Assembly: GCA_031552825.1 (NCBI GenBank)
Contig: JAVBMD010000013.1
Location: forward strand, 1 to 64,000
Direction of reading: 5' to 3'
Length of the DNA stretch: 64,000 nt
Source of the DNA: WQXF01 sp031552825
GTDB lineage: Bacteria; Bacillota; Clostridia; Christensenellales; Aristaeellaceae
Positions 44,601-59,600 of the stretch are shown here, piece by piece; positions within the stretch are counted from its first letter, which is position 1; every line of letters starts with the position of its first letter. The notes beneath the pieces were generated by a model. It was not told the DNA's origin and searched no databases. It saw nothing but the letters and a program-made list of their open reading frames with translations. The position numbers and the translations under genes were made by a program.

Positions 44601-47600
44601 CGTGGTGGCGTCGACGGTGAATGCGGTGTCCACAAAGCTGATCTTGTAGCCTTCCGGCGCATCCAGCTCAACGAGGTAGTAGACGCCCGGCACAAGCAGC
44701 TTGGAGGCGGTGGCGGTGCTGGCCTTGCCGTCTGCGCCGGTGGTGAGCACGATGTAGGCGTTGGCTTCCACGCGGTTGGCCGCGCCCTTGTCATACTCGG
44801 CCTTGGTGAAGATGCCGAACTTGACGTCCTTAACCGGGATTTTGCCGGTAGCGTCAAACTTCTCGATGTCCAGCACCACGCGCGGATCGGTGTAGCGCGC
44901 CGATGCCGGGCTGGCTGTGGTGTGCGCGGCGGTGATCGCCACGGTTTGCGCGCTGGCCAGCGCCACGGCATAGCCGTCGGGCGCGCGGGTTTCGGTGACG
45001 ACGTAGCTGCCGATGGGCAGGCCTTCGATCACCACGCTGGCGGCGGCGGTCATCTTGACCACCAGCTGCTTGTTAACGGAATCGGCGGTAACGCCGGTGG
45101 GCAGCGTGGCGTTGGCCAAATAGTGCGTCCACGCATCCGCGCCGACCGACGGACTGCCCGCAGCGGGCTTGACGGTGAACTCAGCGCCGGTCAGCGGGTT
45201 GCCCTTGGAATCCACCTTCTCCAGCTTGAGCGCGCCGCGCGCGTAGTCGTTGCGGATCGGCTTGGGTTCCGCCACGTGATCCTCGCCGGGTCTGTGCGCC
45301 GTGGCGGTGAAGTTGTAGCTGAACACCTTCTGCGCGGCGGTGACGGTGAACTCCTGCTCCGCGAAGGTAACGCGGTAGTTGGCCGGAGCCGATAGCTCGA
45401 CCAGCTTGTAGGTGCCGGGCGTCAGGGGTTGCGCCGCCGTGGTGGCGGCCTCGCCCTGCGCGTCGGTGGTCAACACATACTTGGCGGTGGTTTCGGTCAG
45501 CGTCGCCGGATAGCCGGTGACCGGATCCTTGTAGAAGATGCCGAACTTGGCGCCGACCACCGGGTTGTCCGCCGGATCGATCTTCTCGATCTCCACACGC
45601 ACGCGGTAATCGTTGAAGGCGACGGTGACGCTGCCTTGGGTGGCATCGCCGTCCAAGCTGCCGCGCAGATCCACGGCATAACCGGCGGGCGCGGCAACCT
45701 CGGTGACGGTGTACACGCCCAGCGGGATATCGCTGAAGGTGTAGGTTCCGGCAGCGGGCAATGTAAGCCGCAGCGTCTGGCCGGAAACCGTAACCGGCTC
45801 ACCGGCGCGCGGGTAGCTGGCCAGATACTTGGTCCACGAACCGGCGGCCACCTCGCTCTTCATCGCGATGGTGAACACCGCGCCGCCCAGCTTGGCGCTG
45901 GTTTCGGCGTCGGTCTTGGTGACGGTCAAGCCAGCCTTGGCGAAATCGTTACGGATCTTGCCGAAGAACTGACCGCCAACACCCGGCACGGCGACGTCGG
46001 CGAACAGGTAGACGTACACCGGCGAGGTGTTGCTTACCGTGAACTTGGTGGGCGTGAAGGAGATCGCGTACCCGCTGGGCACGGACTGCTCCACCAGCCA
46101 GTAGCTACCCGGGTTGAGCGGCTGGGAGGCGCTGGTTCTGGTACCGCCGTTCGCGTCGGTGGCGGCCAGCTCATACAGCTTGCTGCCCACCGCGCCCGCG
46201 TTGTCGGTATGGATGGCGAACACCACGCCCGCCAGCGGTTTGTCGTTGGCGTCCACCTTTTCGATCAGCACGAAGACGCGGCGATCGCTAAAGGTGACGG
46301 TATCCTGCTTGCCGGACTGCTGCGCCGCGACGGTCACGGTCTTGCTGGGCGATTCGGGCAGGGCATAGCCGTCGGGCGCCTTGGTTTCGGTGACGGTGTA
46401 GCTGCCCATGGGCAGACCGGCGATGTTCACCGAAGTTGCGGTGCCGAGCTTGACTATCAGCTTCTTGCCCGCCACGTCGGCGGTGACACCCGCCGCGGTG
46501 GTGTAGGTGCTGAAGTTGGTCAGGTAGTGCACCCACGCGTCGATGGCGACGGGCGTAGTGGCGTTGCTGGTGACGGTAAACTCGGCACCGGCCAGCGGAT
46601 TGCCCTGCTCATCGGTCTTTTCGATGCGCAGCGTACCGGGCATGAACTCGTTGCAGATCGCGCCATAATGCTTCTCCAGCTTGGCGGCGTCGGCGCCGGT
46701 CATGGCGGTGGCGGTGAAGTTGAAGGAGTAGAGCGAGGTGGTGTTATCCACCGTGAAGGCGGTGGGCACGAAGGAGATCTTGTGCCCGGTCGGCGCGGAG
46801 AGCTCCACAAGGTAGTAGTCGCCCGGGGCGAGCAGCTGCGTCGCCGAGCTGGCGGCCTTGCCGTCCGCACCTGTGGTCAGGGTGAATTCCGCGTCGCTCT
46901 CGGTGTAGTTGCCGGTATTGAACACCGCCTTGGTGAACACGCCGAACTTCGCGCCAGACACGGCATGCGTGCCGGTGACGTCCAGCTTCTCGATGGTCAC
47001 GGTCACGCGCTCGTCGAGGAATTTCGCCAGCGCAGGCGCGGCGGCGGTATGGCTGCCGGTAACCGCCACCGTAGCGGCGGCGAGCGGCAGGGCATAGCCG
47101 GAGGGCGCCTTGGTTTCGGTAACCATATAGCTGCCGATGGGCAGGCCGGTGAGTACCACGCTGCTGGCGGCGGGCAGCTTGACGATCAGCTGGCGGTTCA
47201 CGCTATCGACGGTGACGCCAGCGGGCTTGGTGACGTTCGCGAGATAATGCGTCCAAGCATCGTCGCCAGCGGCCGGGCTTCCGGCGGAGGGCTTCACGGT
47301 GAACTCAGCGCCGTTGAGCGGCTGATTGCTCTTATTCAGCTTCTCGATCTTCAGCGCGCCGCGCGTGTAGTCGTTCTCCGCGTTGTACTCGAAGGAGTAG
47401 GTCTTGGCGGTACGGCTGACAGTGAAGCTCACCGGTGTGAAGGTGATGCTGTAGTTGGTCGGCGCGGTCTTTTCCACCAGCCAGTAGGTGCCGGGAGCCA
47501 GCAGCTGCGTGGCGCTGGTCTGGGCGGTGCCGGTGGCGTCGGTGGTCAGGGTGTAGAGGACGGTACCGGTCTGGCTGCCGCTGCGGATCTCGAACACGGC

Positions 47601-50600
47601 GTTGGCCAGCGGCTTGTCCATCGGATCGTCCTTGTGGACGATCACGCGGGCACGGTTGTCGGCGAAGGTCAGCGTCACGCCGGTGGCGGTGCGCAGATCG
47701 GCCTCGCGCGGGCTGGCGGCGTCGATGGCATAGCCGTTCGGCGCGGTGGTCTCGGTCACGGTGTACACGCCCAGCGGTATATCGCTGAAGGTATAGGTGC
47801 CGATGTCGATGCCGGTGGTGGGCAGGGTGAGCTGCAGCGTCTGGCCGACGACCACCACGTTGGCGCGCGGGAATGTGGCCAGATACTTGCTCCACGAACC
47901 CGCGGCGATCTCGCTCTTCATCGCGATGGTGAACACCGCGCCGCCGAGCTTCTCGTTGGTATCGGCGTCAACCTTGGCGATGGTAAGACCCGCCTTGGCG
48001 AAGTCGTTCTCGATGGCCTTGCCGTACCAGGCCTCGGTGGCCGTGTCGGTATTCTGGCGTGCGGCGGTAAAGGAGTACATGTACACCTTGGTATCGCTGG
48101 TCACTACGATTTTGTGCGCCACGAAGGTGATGCTGTACCCGGCGGGGGCGGATTCCTCCACCAGCCAGTAGGTGCCGGGGGCGAACTTCTGCGCCTGGGT
48201 GGTGGCGGTCTTGCCGCTCGCATTGGTCGCGGTCAGCGCGAAGAGCTTCGCGCCGGGCGTACCGGCGTTATCGGCATGGATGGCAAACACCACGCCTGCC
48301 AGCGGCTGATTGTTGGCATCGACCTTCTCGATGCTGATGCGGATGCGGTAATCGGCGAACCGCGCGGTATTGAAGCTGCCGCTGACCGATTCGGTGATGG
48401 TAACGCTCTGTTTAGCCGGATTGGGCAGAGCGTAACCCGAGGGCGCCTTGACCTCCTCAACCTCGTAGGAGCCGGTGGGCAAGCCAGTCAGCGTGATCTC
48501 GCCAGTGGCGCTTTGCACGCGCAGTACCTTGGCGGTGCCCTCGGTCTCCACGGTAACGCCGGTCGGCGGCGCATAGGTGCTCAGGAAGTGCTCCCACGCG
48601 CCGGTGGCGGCGTCGGTCTTGACGTTGCGGACGATGAACTCCGCGCCGGTCAACTTGGCCTTGGAATCCTCCGCGTCGCCCTTCTCGATGCGCAGCGCGC
48701 CGGAAGCGGTGGCGTTCTTGATGACGCCGAAGTACTTCTCCAGCTTGGCGGCGTCAGCGCCGGTCATGGCGGTGGCGGTGAAGTTGAAGCGGTAAATCTG
48801 CGACTTGTTGTCCACCGTGAATTTGGTGGGCGTGAAGCTGACGCGATAGCCTTGCGGCGCTTTCAATTCCACCAGATAGTACACACCAGGAGCCAGTAGC
48901 GGCGTGGCCGGGCTGGTTGCCTTGCCGTCGGCGCCGGTGGTGAGGGTGAACTCGGCATTGCCTGCGTTGTAAACGCCGCCGTTATACACAGCCTCGGTAA
49001 ACACGCCGAATATGGCGCCGGACACCGGGCTGTTGCCGGTAGCGTCGCGCTTCTCGATGAGTACCGTCACGCGGCGGTCGTTGAACTTGGCCAGCGCGGG
49101 CGCGGCGGCGGTGTGCGTGGCGCTGACGGCGATGGTGGCGTTGTCAGGCAAGGCCACGGCGTAGCCGGAAGGCGCCTGCGTCTCTGTCACCACGTAGCTG
49201 CCGATGGGCAGGCCGGGAATCACCACACTGCTGACGCCGTTCAGCTTGACGATCAGTTGCTTGTTGACGTTATCCACGGTGACGCCGGTGGGCTTTGTGG
49301 CGTTGGCGAGATAGTACGCCCACGCCTCCTCCCCGGCCGCCGGGCTGCCAACGGCGGGCTTGACGGTGAACTCAGCGCCGAAGAGCGGCTGGTTGCCCTC
49401 GTCGAGCTTCTCGACCTTGAGCGCGCCGCGCGCGTAATCGTCGGTGATGCGGCCGTAATCCTCGGTGGCATACGGCTTCTGCGCGGCGGTGAAGTTGAAG
49501 CCCGCAGTCTTGCTGGTAACGCTGACGGTGAACTGCTTGTCCACGAAGGTGATGGCGTAGTTGGCCGGTGCGGAGAGCTCGACCAGATAGTACACGCCCG
49601 GATCCAGCAACTGCGCGGCGGTGGTGGCGGCCTTGCCATCGGCGGCTGTGGTCAGCACGTACTTGGCGTTGGCCTCGATGCGGTTAGCCGCGCCCTTGTC
49701 GTACTCGGCCTTGGTGAAGATGCCGAACTTGACGCCAGCGATGGGTTTGGCCGAGGCGCCCAGTTCCACCTTCTCGATTTCCACGCGGGTACGATAATCC
49801 GCGAAGGTGGCGGTAGCGCCGGAGGTCGACAGGATAACGTCCTGCTTCTCGGTGGCGGCGATGGCGTAGCCGGAAGGCGCTTGCACCTCGGTAATGGTGT
49901 AGGTGCCCAGCGGGATGTCGGTGAAGGTGTAGGTGCCGCTGGCGGGCATGGTGAGCCGCAGCATCTGCCCGGATACCGTCACCGGCACACCGGCGCGCGG
50001 ATAGCTGGCCAGATACTTAGCCCACGAGCCCGAGGCCACCTCGCTCTTCATCGCGATGGTGAACACCGCGCCGCCCAGCTTGGCGCTGGTCTCGGCGTCG
50101 GTCTTGGTAATGGTCAGGCCAGCCTTGGCGAAGTCATTTTCAATGGCCTTGCCGTACCAGCTTTCCACCGTATTGGTGGCCTTGCGCTGCGCCGTGTAGG
50201 TGTAGCGGTAGACCTGCGAGGTGGCCGATACGGTAAATTTGCTGGGCTGGAAGGTGATGCTGTATCCACTGGGCGCAGACTGCTCCACCAGCCAATACGT
50301 ACCCGGGGGCAGCAGCTGGCTGGAGCTGGTCGCTGTGTAGCCGCTGGCGTTCGTGGCGGCCAACTCAAAGCGCTTGGTGCCGACGGCACCGGCGTTATCG
50401 TTGTGGATGGCGAACACCACGCCCGCAACCGGATTGGCGCTGGCATCGACCTTATCGATTTCCACACGCACGCGGTTGTCGGTGACGTTTACGATGGCCG
50501 GAGCGCTCACCGTATGGTTCGGGCCGACGGTAACGTCCTGCTTGGCGGGGTTGGCGATGGCGAAGCCGCTGGGCGCCTTGACTTCCTCGACCTCGTACAC

Positions 50601-53600
50601 GCCGGTGGGCAGGCCGTCGATGGTGGCGATGCCGCTGGCGCCCAGCACCACGCGCAGCACCTTGTTCGCGCCCTCGGTTTCCACCGTCACGCCGGAAGGC
50701 GGCGCGGTAAAGTTGGTGATGAAGTGCGCCCACGCGCCGGTGGCCGCCACCGTGCTCTTGTTGCGCACGATGAACTCCGCGCCGGTCTGCGGGTTCTTGC
50801 CCTCGGCATCGACCTTGCAGATGCGCAGCGCGCCGTCGGCGTACATATCGGTGATCTTGCCGAAGTACTTCTCCAGCTTGGAGGCGTCGGTTCCGGTCAT
50901 GGCGGTGGCGGTGAAGTTGTAGCTATAGAGCTGCGTCTTGTTATCCACCGCGAAGGATACCGGCGTGAAGCTGATCTGATAGCCGGTGGGCGCGGCCAGC
51001 TCCACGAGGTAGTAGGTGCCGGGCACCAGCAGCTTGGCGGAGGAGGCCGAGGTGGCCTTTCCGTCCGCGCCGGTGGTGAGCACGATGTAGGCGTTGGCCT
51101 CCACGCGATTTGCCGCGCCCTTGTCATACTCGGCCTTGGTGAAGATGCCGAACTTGACGCCGGACAGCTTGGTAGTGCCGGTAACGTCGGTCTTTTCGAC
51201 GATCACCACCACCTTGGCATCGGTGAAGGAGGCGAGATCGTAGGTATGCTGCGCGCTGGCCACGGAGACCGTCACGGTCTTCTTGGCCGGGTTGGCGAGG
51301 GCGTATCCCTCCGGCGCGACGACCTCTGTCACGTCGTAGCTGCCGACCGGCAGGTTCGCGATATCCAGCGTACCGGCGGCGGGCAGCGTCACGTGCAGGC
51401 TATCCTTGGGGTAGCCGTTCGGATCGCTGTCGCCCACGATGCGCAGGCCGGAGGGCATCGTGCCCTTGCGCAGGTCGGCCAAATAGTTGGCCCACGCGGC
51501 GGGAATCTTGAGGGTATTGGGCGTCACGAGGAACTGCGCGGGGCCGATCTTGGCATTGCTCTCATTCAGTTTCTCGATGCGCAGCGTGCCCAGCGCCGAA
51601 TCGTTGACGATGGCGGGGTGCGCGTCGTCAAACGTGCCGCCGGTGGTCTGCTGCTCGCCGGTGAAGTGGATGAAGTACTTGGTCTGCGTCGCGGTCACCG
51701 TGAAGGTGAACTTGGTGGTCAGCAGACTGTAGCCGGAGGGCGCGCTGGTCTCGATCAGGTAGTAATCGCCCGGAGCCAGCAGCGTTCCGGCGGCCATCTC
51801 TGCGTAACCGGTGGCGCCGGTGGTGAGGGTGAACAGCGGGGCGACCGAGGGATTCTGGTCATACGCCGCCTTGCTGTAAACGCCGAACACCGCGCCAGCC
51901 AGCACCTTGCCCTGCTCATCGACCTTCTTGATCTTTAGGGTGATCTTCTGGTCGACATAGTTCAGGGTGACGGTCTTGCTGTGGCCGGTCATGGTGGCGT
52001 CCGCCGGGTCGCCAATCTTGGCGGTCTGCGCCGCCGGGGTGGGCAGCGCGTAGCCGGAAGGCGCCTTGGTCTCGGTGACGGTGTAGGTGCCGTAGGGCAG
52101 GCCGCTGAGCGTGTAGGTGCTCACAGCCGCCATCGAGATGGTAATCTTTTTGCCGGTCTTATCGGCGGTCGCGCCGCTGGGCATGGTGGTATTCAGGAAG
52201 GCATCCCAAGCGCCGGTGACGAAGGTGGAGTTGTTGGTAATCACAAACTCCGCGCCGACGAGGCCGGTGCCGCCGGGGTTCTTCTTGGTGATGGTCAAAG
52301 AGCCGGTGGCGGTGCTGTTGCAGAAGGTATCCTTGCCGCCGGAGAGCGCCGTTTCGATGGCCTTCTCGTGGGCGGCGACGGTGGTTTGGACGGCTGTGAG
52401 CGCTACGTTGTTGCCGGTGGGCGCGGTCGCGCCGAGCAACTGCAGCGTGCGAGCATCCACGGCGTAGTAGGTCGGCGCGGTGATCTCCTTCACGCCGTAG
52501 TCGCGGAAGTGCGACAGGCCGGTGAAGGTGAACTTGCCATCCGTGCCGGAGGTTGCGGTGGCCAGCGGGCTGCCGCTGATAGCGCCGCCAACCAAGTTGT
52601 ACAGGCCGAAGGTCGCGCCCTTGAGGGCGTTGCCCGCCGCATCGGTCTTTTTGAGGGTTACGCTGTAGGCCGGGTACACGCCGCCATCGTACCGCAGATC
52701 GTTGACATACTCGTTGTTTGCCATCGAGAAGCGGATATAGCGGCTGTTCGCGGTGGCAGGCGCGTAATTATCGGGCAGCAGGTAGGTACCCGCCGGGGCG
52801 GCGGTCAGCGCGCCGGCGTTGCTGTCGAGCGAGCGGTTCGTGCCCTGCATTCTGCCGGTCAGCGCGAAGCCGGACGGCATTTCCATCTCGATCTCGTACC
52901 AATGCTGGTTCGAGCCGACGGGGTTGCCGTCGTCGTCGGTTTTGTACGGCTTGGCCGTGAAGGTGTAGTTCTGCAACAAGCCGCTATCGCCGGAAATCGG
53001 GGTGGTGGTGGCGGCGGCGGTGGTCTGCAGCGCGGTGCTGCCGCTGAGCGTCGGCGTCCAAACGCTGCCGCTCTGCTTGAGCAGGTAATCATGCAGCGTC
53101 ACGGTCATGCCCTGAATGCCGGGCTCGCCGTTGTCCTGAATGCCGTTGCCGTTCACATCCAGCCAGACCAAGTTGCCCACCTTAACGTCGCCGGGCACGA
53201 TCTCGGAGCTGACGGTGCTGAACGGATAGACGCTGCTCATCCAAGAGGTGCTGAAGCGGTAGTTGAAGTTGGCGTCGTTGTTGGCCAGCGTGTAGAAGCT
53301 GCTGTTGGCGGTGGCCTGCGTCCAGAAGCGCGCCGGGTCGTTTGCGGCTTGCGCGGCATCCACCGACGGCGTCTTGCAGCCGATCGAGATGGTCAGCTCG
53401 CAAGGTTGCGCGATCGGCGTGCCCCCGGCGTATTCCAGCGAGAACGCGGTGGCCACGGCGCCCATGCCCTTGAGCTGGGCATCGATGCCGGTCCAAGTAT
53501 TCTTGCCGCCGTTGGCGGAAAGGGTCAGCACGCTGCCACCGGCGCTGATGTCGGCGGCGGTACCCTTGAGGTAGCCGTTGATGGCCGAGGCGACGCCGGA

Positions 53601-56600
53601 GTAATCGCTGGCGGTCTTAACGCCGCGGTAGCGAATCACCAGCTTCATGTCCGGCGCGGTGGCGCTGGCGGGCAGCTCGGTGAAGTCCACCTTGATGCTG
53701 TCAAGCAGCGGCATCCACTTGGACGGCTGGCCGATAGGCGTCTTGGGACGGCTGCCATCGCCGATCTGCGGCATCGCGTCGGCGATGCGCAGGGTGTTGT
53801 AGGCGTGCTTACCGGGCTCCTCGGGCTCCATCATGCTCAGGATCAGGCGATAATCCACCCGGCCGCCCGCGTAGGAGCGCGCGATGTTGGAGGCGCTAAA
53901 GTCGGCGTTGTCGGCATCGCCCTTGACATACTTGCTGGCAGTGATGATGGAGATCGGCGTGACGACGTAGCGCGTAAAGTCGCGGATCACGCCCTGGATG
54001 TTGGCGCCGATGGCGGCCTTGACGGCATCGAAGAACTTGCCGGTGGTCACCGGGGGTTTGCCGGTGGAGCCATAGTCGTAGTAGACGTAGCCCTCGGCCT
54101 GTCCCTCGTAGACCAATCCCTCACGCTTGGTGGTGGCGAAGGCGTCGTTGATCTCAATGACGTCGGCGGTGGCCGAGAGGTTTACCGGCACCACGCCGCT
54201 CATTTCGATGAGCAGCGTTTCGCCTTCGAGCAGATCGCCGGTGAAGGGGATGACGATGTAGGTATCCTGCGTGGCATCGGCGGTGGACTTGGAGCCGTCG
54301 CCGGTGTGCAGATCCGCACCGGATACCGTCTTGATGGTGCCAAGGATCAGCTCGGAATCACCCTTGGCGCCGTTCTTAAAGGTATTGATGTTGTGGCCGT
54401 TGGTTTTGACGACCTTGTAGGTGATCGAATCGCTGGTGAAGCTGAAATCCTCCGGCAGGCGGTCGACGATGATCGGGTCGGGCATCACGGCCTTGCCGGT
54501 TATGCTGTTGGTGCGGTTGATGAGCGCGATGCTGTATTGGAACGCGGTTCCGCGCGAGGCCAGCACCGGGCTGTAGGTCAGGTTATCGGCGTTGATAACC
54601 TCGACGTATTCCTTGTTGTCCTTCTGGGTGGTCTTCTTGATGATTTCCACCTGCGCGGGCGGCGGCGGCGCGGGCACGTTGATATCGCCGTACGCGTCGT
54701 AGTGCAGCGGGGTCTTGACGGTATACTGCGGCGCGCCGTCCTCGCCCACGCCGTAGAACTCGGCGTCGATCATCGCGTCGTTGCGCAGCGCGCGGATCGG
54801 GCGCACCGGGCTGCCGCTGATCTTCCCATCGGGCTGCACGAACAGATCGGCATAGACCTGAATCTTGCCGGGGCGGAAGTTCATGCCGGGCTTGTCGTAC
54901 ACCACGCGGAAGGCGCGGGTATTGGCCGGGAAGGAAACGGTTTGTTCGGTGCCGAGGTTGACGGTGCCCGCCGAGGCCCACGTGGCGGTGGTCGGGATGG
55001 TGGCGGCATCACCGGCTTGGAAGGTGATGTACTCGACGCGCGCGGTGACGGCGGTGTCCACACCGTCCTTGGCGTACACCGAACGGCCGATGGTGATCTT
55101 GGTGAACTGGTACTTGCCGCGCACGTAGGTCGCATAGTCCAGCTGGTTGGAGGCGTTGGTGAAGTCGCTCTCCACGGCGCTGAAGCGCAGCCCCTTATCG
55201 GTGACGGTGAAGCTCTCGTACGGGAAGGGGTTGACAGAGGGAACCAGCTTGTTCTCGCTATTGGACCACTTGGTTACGAAGTTGTCCAGCGTATACTCGG
55301 CCTTGCCCACCACGGCGGAGGGGTTGGCGGGCGCGTGACGCAGCAGCGTGTCGTCCAGCCTGGTCTTGATGGGCGTCTTGCTCAGGCCTACCGAGTTGGC
55401 GTCGTAGGCCTCGTTAAGGAACTTGACGGTCTTGTGCAGCCCGGTTTCGTCGGCCGGGTTGGTGAGGTTGATGACGATCTGCACGCCCTGTGTTTCCTTG
55501 TTGAGCATGTAGCCCGAGGGCGCCTTGGTTTCCTCGATCACGTAGTAACCGGCGTTGACGTTCTGGATGACCAGCTTGCCGGTAACCTTGGCGACGCCGT
55601 TTACCACGGTATCGCCGCTATAGGGGAAGGTGGCGATCTGCGCAGGCGACTTCTTGACGATCTTGCCGTCCTTGAGCTCACCGGCGTAGAGCGTAAACTC
55701 GCCTTGAATCTTGGCAAGATTGTTCCATTCATCGAGGTGCTTCTCGATGGTGATGGAGCCCTTTTGCTTGTGATACGCCTTGAAATAGAGCGTGTTGGCA
55801 GCGGCGTCGGCCATCTTGTTGGGCGTGACGATGTACAGCGGGAGCCGGGTCACGCTGCCGCCGGGGGTGGTGAGCACATCCTGCTCGGTCATGGGCATGA
55901 GCGAGGAGGGCGTGCCGTCAAAGTGGTTCACGTTGGCCGCCGAGCGGAAGGTGTCGAACACGTAGTTGGGCACATTGGCCATGTGCACCGCGTACTGATA
56001 GTTCATCGGCAGGTTGGCCCAGCTCACCTTGCCGTCGGCGGCGGTGATCTGGATGGGGTTGCTTTCGGTGGCGCCCAGATTGAACGCCTTAAGCGGCTGG
56101 AAGGGCTGATCGATGCTCTCGCGCCAGTACAGCGTGAACACCACGTTCTTAAGCGGGAAGTTGCCGTCATAGGAGGCGACGGTCTCGCCGTTGAACTTGG
56201 TGACGATGTAATCGTGCAGGATGATGGTACCGGCGTCGTTGTTGGGAACCACCACTTTGTCGACGCGCTCGGCGCTGGCGCCGATCGATACGCGGCTTGA
56301 ACCGGCGTAGAGGATGACCTCGGTATACCGGGTCAGCGGATTGATGAGGTAGCCGTCGGTGGGCTTGATTTCCTCAATGACGGCCAGCAGCTTGCCGTTA
56401 CCGGAGCTGGGCAGCGTCACCGCGATGGTCACCTCGCCGTTGGCGGCGGTGGTGTAGGTGCCGGTGGCTCCGGCAATGTCCTGCCGGTTGGCGGCGGCAT
56501 AGCGCGCATCGCCAGTCAGCGCGGTGTTCTTGAGGGTGAAGATTTTAAACTGCGCGTTGGCAAGGCCGACCGGCGTGCCGGTCTTGGGCGCGTTGACCTT

Positions 56601-59600
56601 GCGGATGGTGACGCTGGCGCCCAGCTCGGCGTTGCCCAGCTTGAGCACCGTCAGCACATTGCCGCTGCCCTCTTGGTTGACCGTCGCCTTCCACAGGCGG
56701 GAGGTGGCGTCGAAGGGCTGGTCAAACTGCGTGTCCGGATCGAGGATCAGCACCGCGCCGGACAGGGTGGCGGTGGTCACTTCCTTCACCACATAGTTGC
56801 CCGGAGCCAGCTTGATGGCGCCGGTGTCGTAGTTGCCCGCGCTGACGCGCGACGCGTCCACGGTGGCAACCAGCGCGCCGATGCCCTCGTTGGCGGAGCC
56901 GGTGGCCTTGTAGATGGCGAAGGTGACCTTGGGCAGGGCGTAGCCGCCGTTGTACATCGGCTCGTCGCCGACCCAAGCGACCTTCTTGACGATCTGCAGG
57001 CCGCTGCCCTTGTAGTTGACGATCTTGCCGCCGGTGCCGACGCTCTTGGTGGTGCCCGCGTCGGTCTTGGCGCTGGTGATGGTATAGACCGTGGCCGAGA
57101 GATCGTATCCGCTCGGCGCGCTATACTCCTTCAGGTAGTAAGTCTTGCCGGGGATCAGACCGCCGATGGTCAACTCGCCGGTGGCGTTGCAGCTATAGAA
57201 GCCGTCGCTCTCGGTGGAGGCGATCTTGTCGGTGCAGGTGGAGTTGCCGTAGAGGCCAAAGCGCGCGCCCGCGAGCTTCTGATCCAAACCGTCGACCTTC
57301 TGCGTCTTGATGGAGAAGGCCTTCGGGTTGACCACCTTCACGTCGAAGCGGTTCATCTGGCTGGTCGCGTCGTACAGCGTGGAGCCGACGCGGCTGATGT
57401 AGCCGTAGGTATTGGCATCGTTGGTCGGGCTATTGAACGCGATGGTCGGCAGCGACCCGGATGCGAAGCTGATGGTGATCGACGCGTTCAGGTTCAGGTA
57501 GCCCGAGGGGCCGGTGGTCTCGGTGAGCACGTAGGTGCCGAACTCGCTCAGATCCAGCGTGGCCACGCCGCTGGCGTTTGTGGTCACGGTGGGGGTCTTG
57601 GTGTAGGTCGCGCCGTCCTTCTTCACCGAGAACACGACGTTCGGCGCCAGCGCTTCGGCGCTGCCGTTGTCGGTGGTGTACTTGGTGATGCTCACGCGCA
57701 CCTTGCGGTCGTTGACGCAGGCGTAGCGGTAGCTCAGGGCGGAAGCGCCGTCGAGCGTCTCGCGGTTATTGTTGTTCATGCCGGAGGTAGCGAACTGGCC
57801 ATACGCGTTGACCACGAAGGTGAATACGTTGGTGTTCGCGGGCAGCATGAGGTTGCTCTGCGTGGCGGTTTCCACCAGATAGTAGGTGCCGGGGATCAGC
57901 GGCGTGGCAAAGATCAGCTTGCCATCGCTGCCGGTGGTCAGCGTCTCCACCAGCGTGGAGGCCGCCAACGTCGTGCCGCGGCGCAGCTCAAACTTCACGC
58001 CGGAGAGCGCGCCGCCATCGCCGCGCGCGGTCTTGGTGATGCCGATGCGGGGCAGCGGCGGGTACAGCACCTTGACCTGCATCTCGGCGCTGGTGCCGGT
58101 GAGGTTGACGGTGCCGCCGGGGATGGTGACCAGCGCTTTGCCCTGCGAGAGGTAGGCAAACTTGGAGTCCGGCAAAGCCGGATCCTCGGTAACGCCGGTG
58201 AAGTTGACGTACTTGTTTACATCCCAGCCGGAATTGGCCACCAGCAGGTAGTAGCCCAGATCCAGCTCGCTGAAGCTGACCTTGCCGTTCGCGTCGGCGG
58301 TCTTGGTAGCGATCAGCGTGCCCTGGGCGCCGCTTGCGTTGGAGGTATACAGCGAGTAGCTGACGCCGGGGATCAGCTTGGTGGCATTGTAAGCATCCAC
58401 GCCCTGCACGACGAGATCGATCTTCTCGGCGTTGGTGACGTAGAAGGTCTGGCCGACGTTTGCAGCGGTGAGCACGCCGATCTTAATCAGCTTGGAACCC
58501 TCGCTGCTGCTGATGGTATCGCCGCTACCGGCGTTGTGGATATTGATGTATCCGGACTTGCCGGTGATCTCGGAGAGGTAATACTCCTCACCGGCGGTCA
58601 GCACCGGGGAAACCGCTAGGCCGCCCAGACCCGCCGTGGTCAGGATGATGGGCTGGTTGCTGGCGTCCTTCACGGCGGTATAGGAGGAACCGGTCTTTTT
58701 GTAAAGCTTGAACTGCACGCCGGAAAGCGTGGTCGGGAAGAAGCCGCTCAGCGAGGGCAGGCCGGGCACGTCGGCGCTGGTCAGGAAGCCTGCCATCCAG
58801 CGGCCGTACAGGCGCACCTGCTCAAACGCGTCGGAGGTCTTTGCCCTGATGGCCTTCCACGCGTTGGAGGTGGTGCTGGCCGGCATGTAGCCGAACTTGA
58901 CGACGTTGAAGTACGTATTCTTGCCCGGATCGCCGTTGACGATGGGCGTATCGAAGTAGGTATGGTTGATGCTGCTGAAATTCACTGTGGAACCGCTGGT
59001 ACACGGCACATCCACATCCTGAATGGTGGTCAGCGGCTGCAAGCCGTTGGTGCCGGCGATTTCCTCGATGCGCACGCGCACCTTATCGTCGCCGCAGGTG
59101 CCGCTATTCACCGGCGAGGCGTGCGGGAGGGTGAAGGCGGGCACGGCGGTGCCGCTGCCCGCGGCAGCCTGCGCGGCAGCTTGGCTGGTGAACAGCTTGC
59201 CCTTGTCGGCGGCGGTAAAGCGCGCCTTGTTGACGTCGATTGCCGCGCCGCCCACGCCGGTGTACGCGCCGCCGGTGGTGCGCACGAACCAGTAGTAGTT
59301 CTCTTGGCCGCTGGGGCCGAGCGGATACACCTTCCAATCGAACACGAAGAAGGAGCCGGAATCGGCCACGCCGGAAACCACCGTGCCATTCACGTTGCGG
59401 GTGATGGTGGTGGCGTTGGTGATAAAGGAGGTGTCGTCGCCGCCGCCGGGCAGCTTGTGGGTGGTGCCGTCCTCGTTGATGTGTACCATCGAGAACCGGA
59501 AGGTGACGCCGTTCATGTCGAGCAACTGACCGGCCTTGTTGAGGTACTGCTTGCGCAGGATCACGCGGCCGATGTGCCAATAGTTGCCGCCGCCGCCCAC

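Noticed and set aside
43101..58619. Very long plus-strand open frames antisense to the giant gene (for example 45429-48899, 51981-56300)
   Set aside because: They are side effects of the high GC and strong codon bias of the repetitive gene on the other strand. Their residue make-up is rich in Gly, Arg and His, with repeats mirroring the CnaB array, and they lack ribosome sites.
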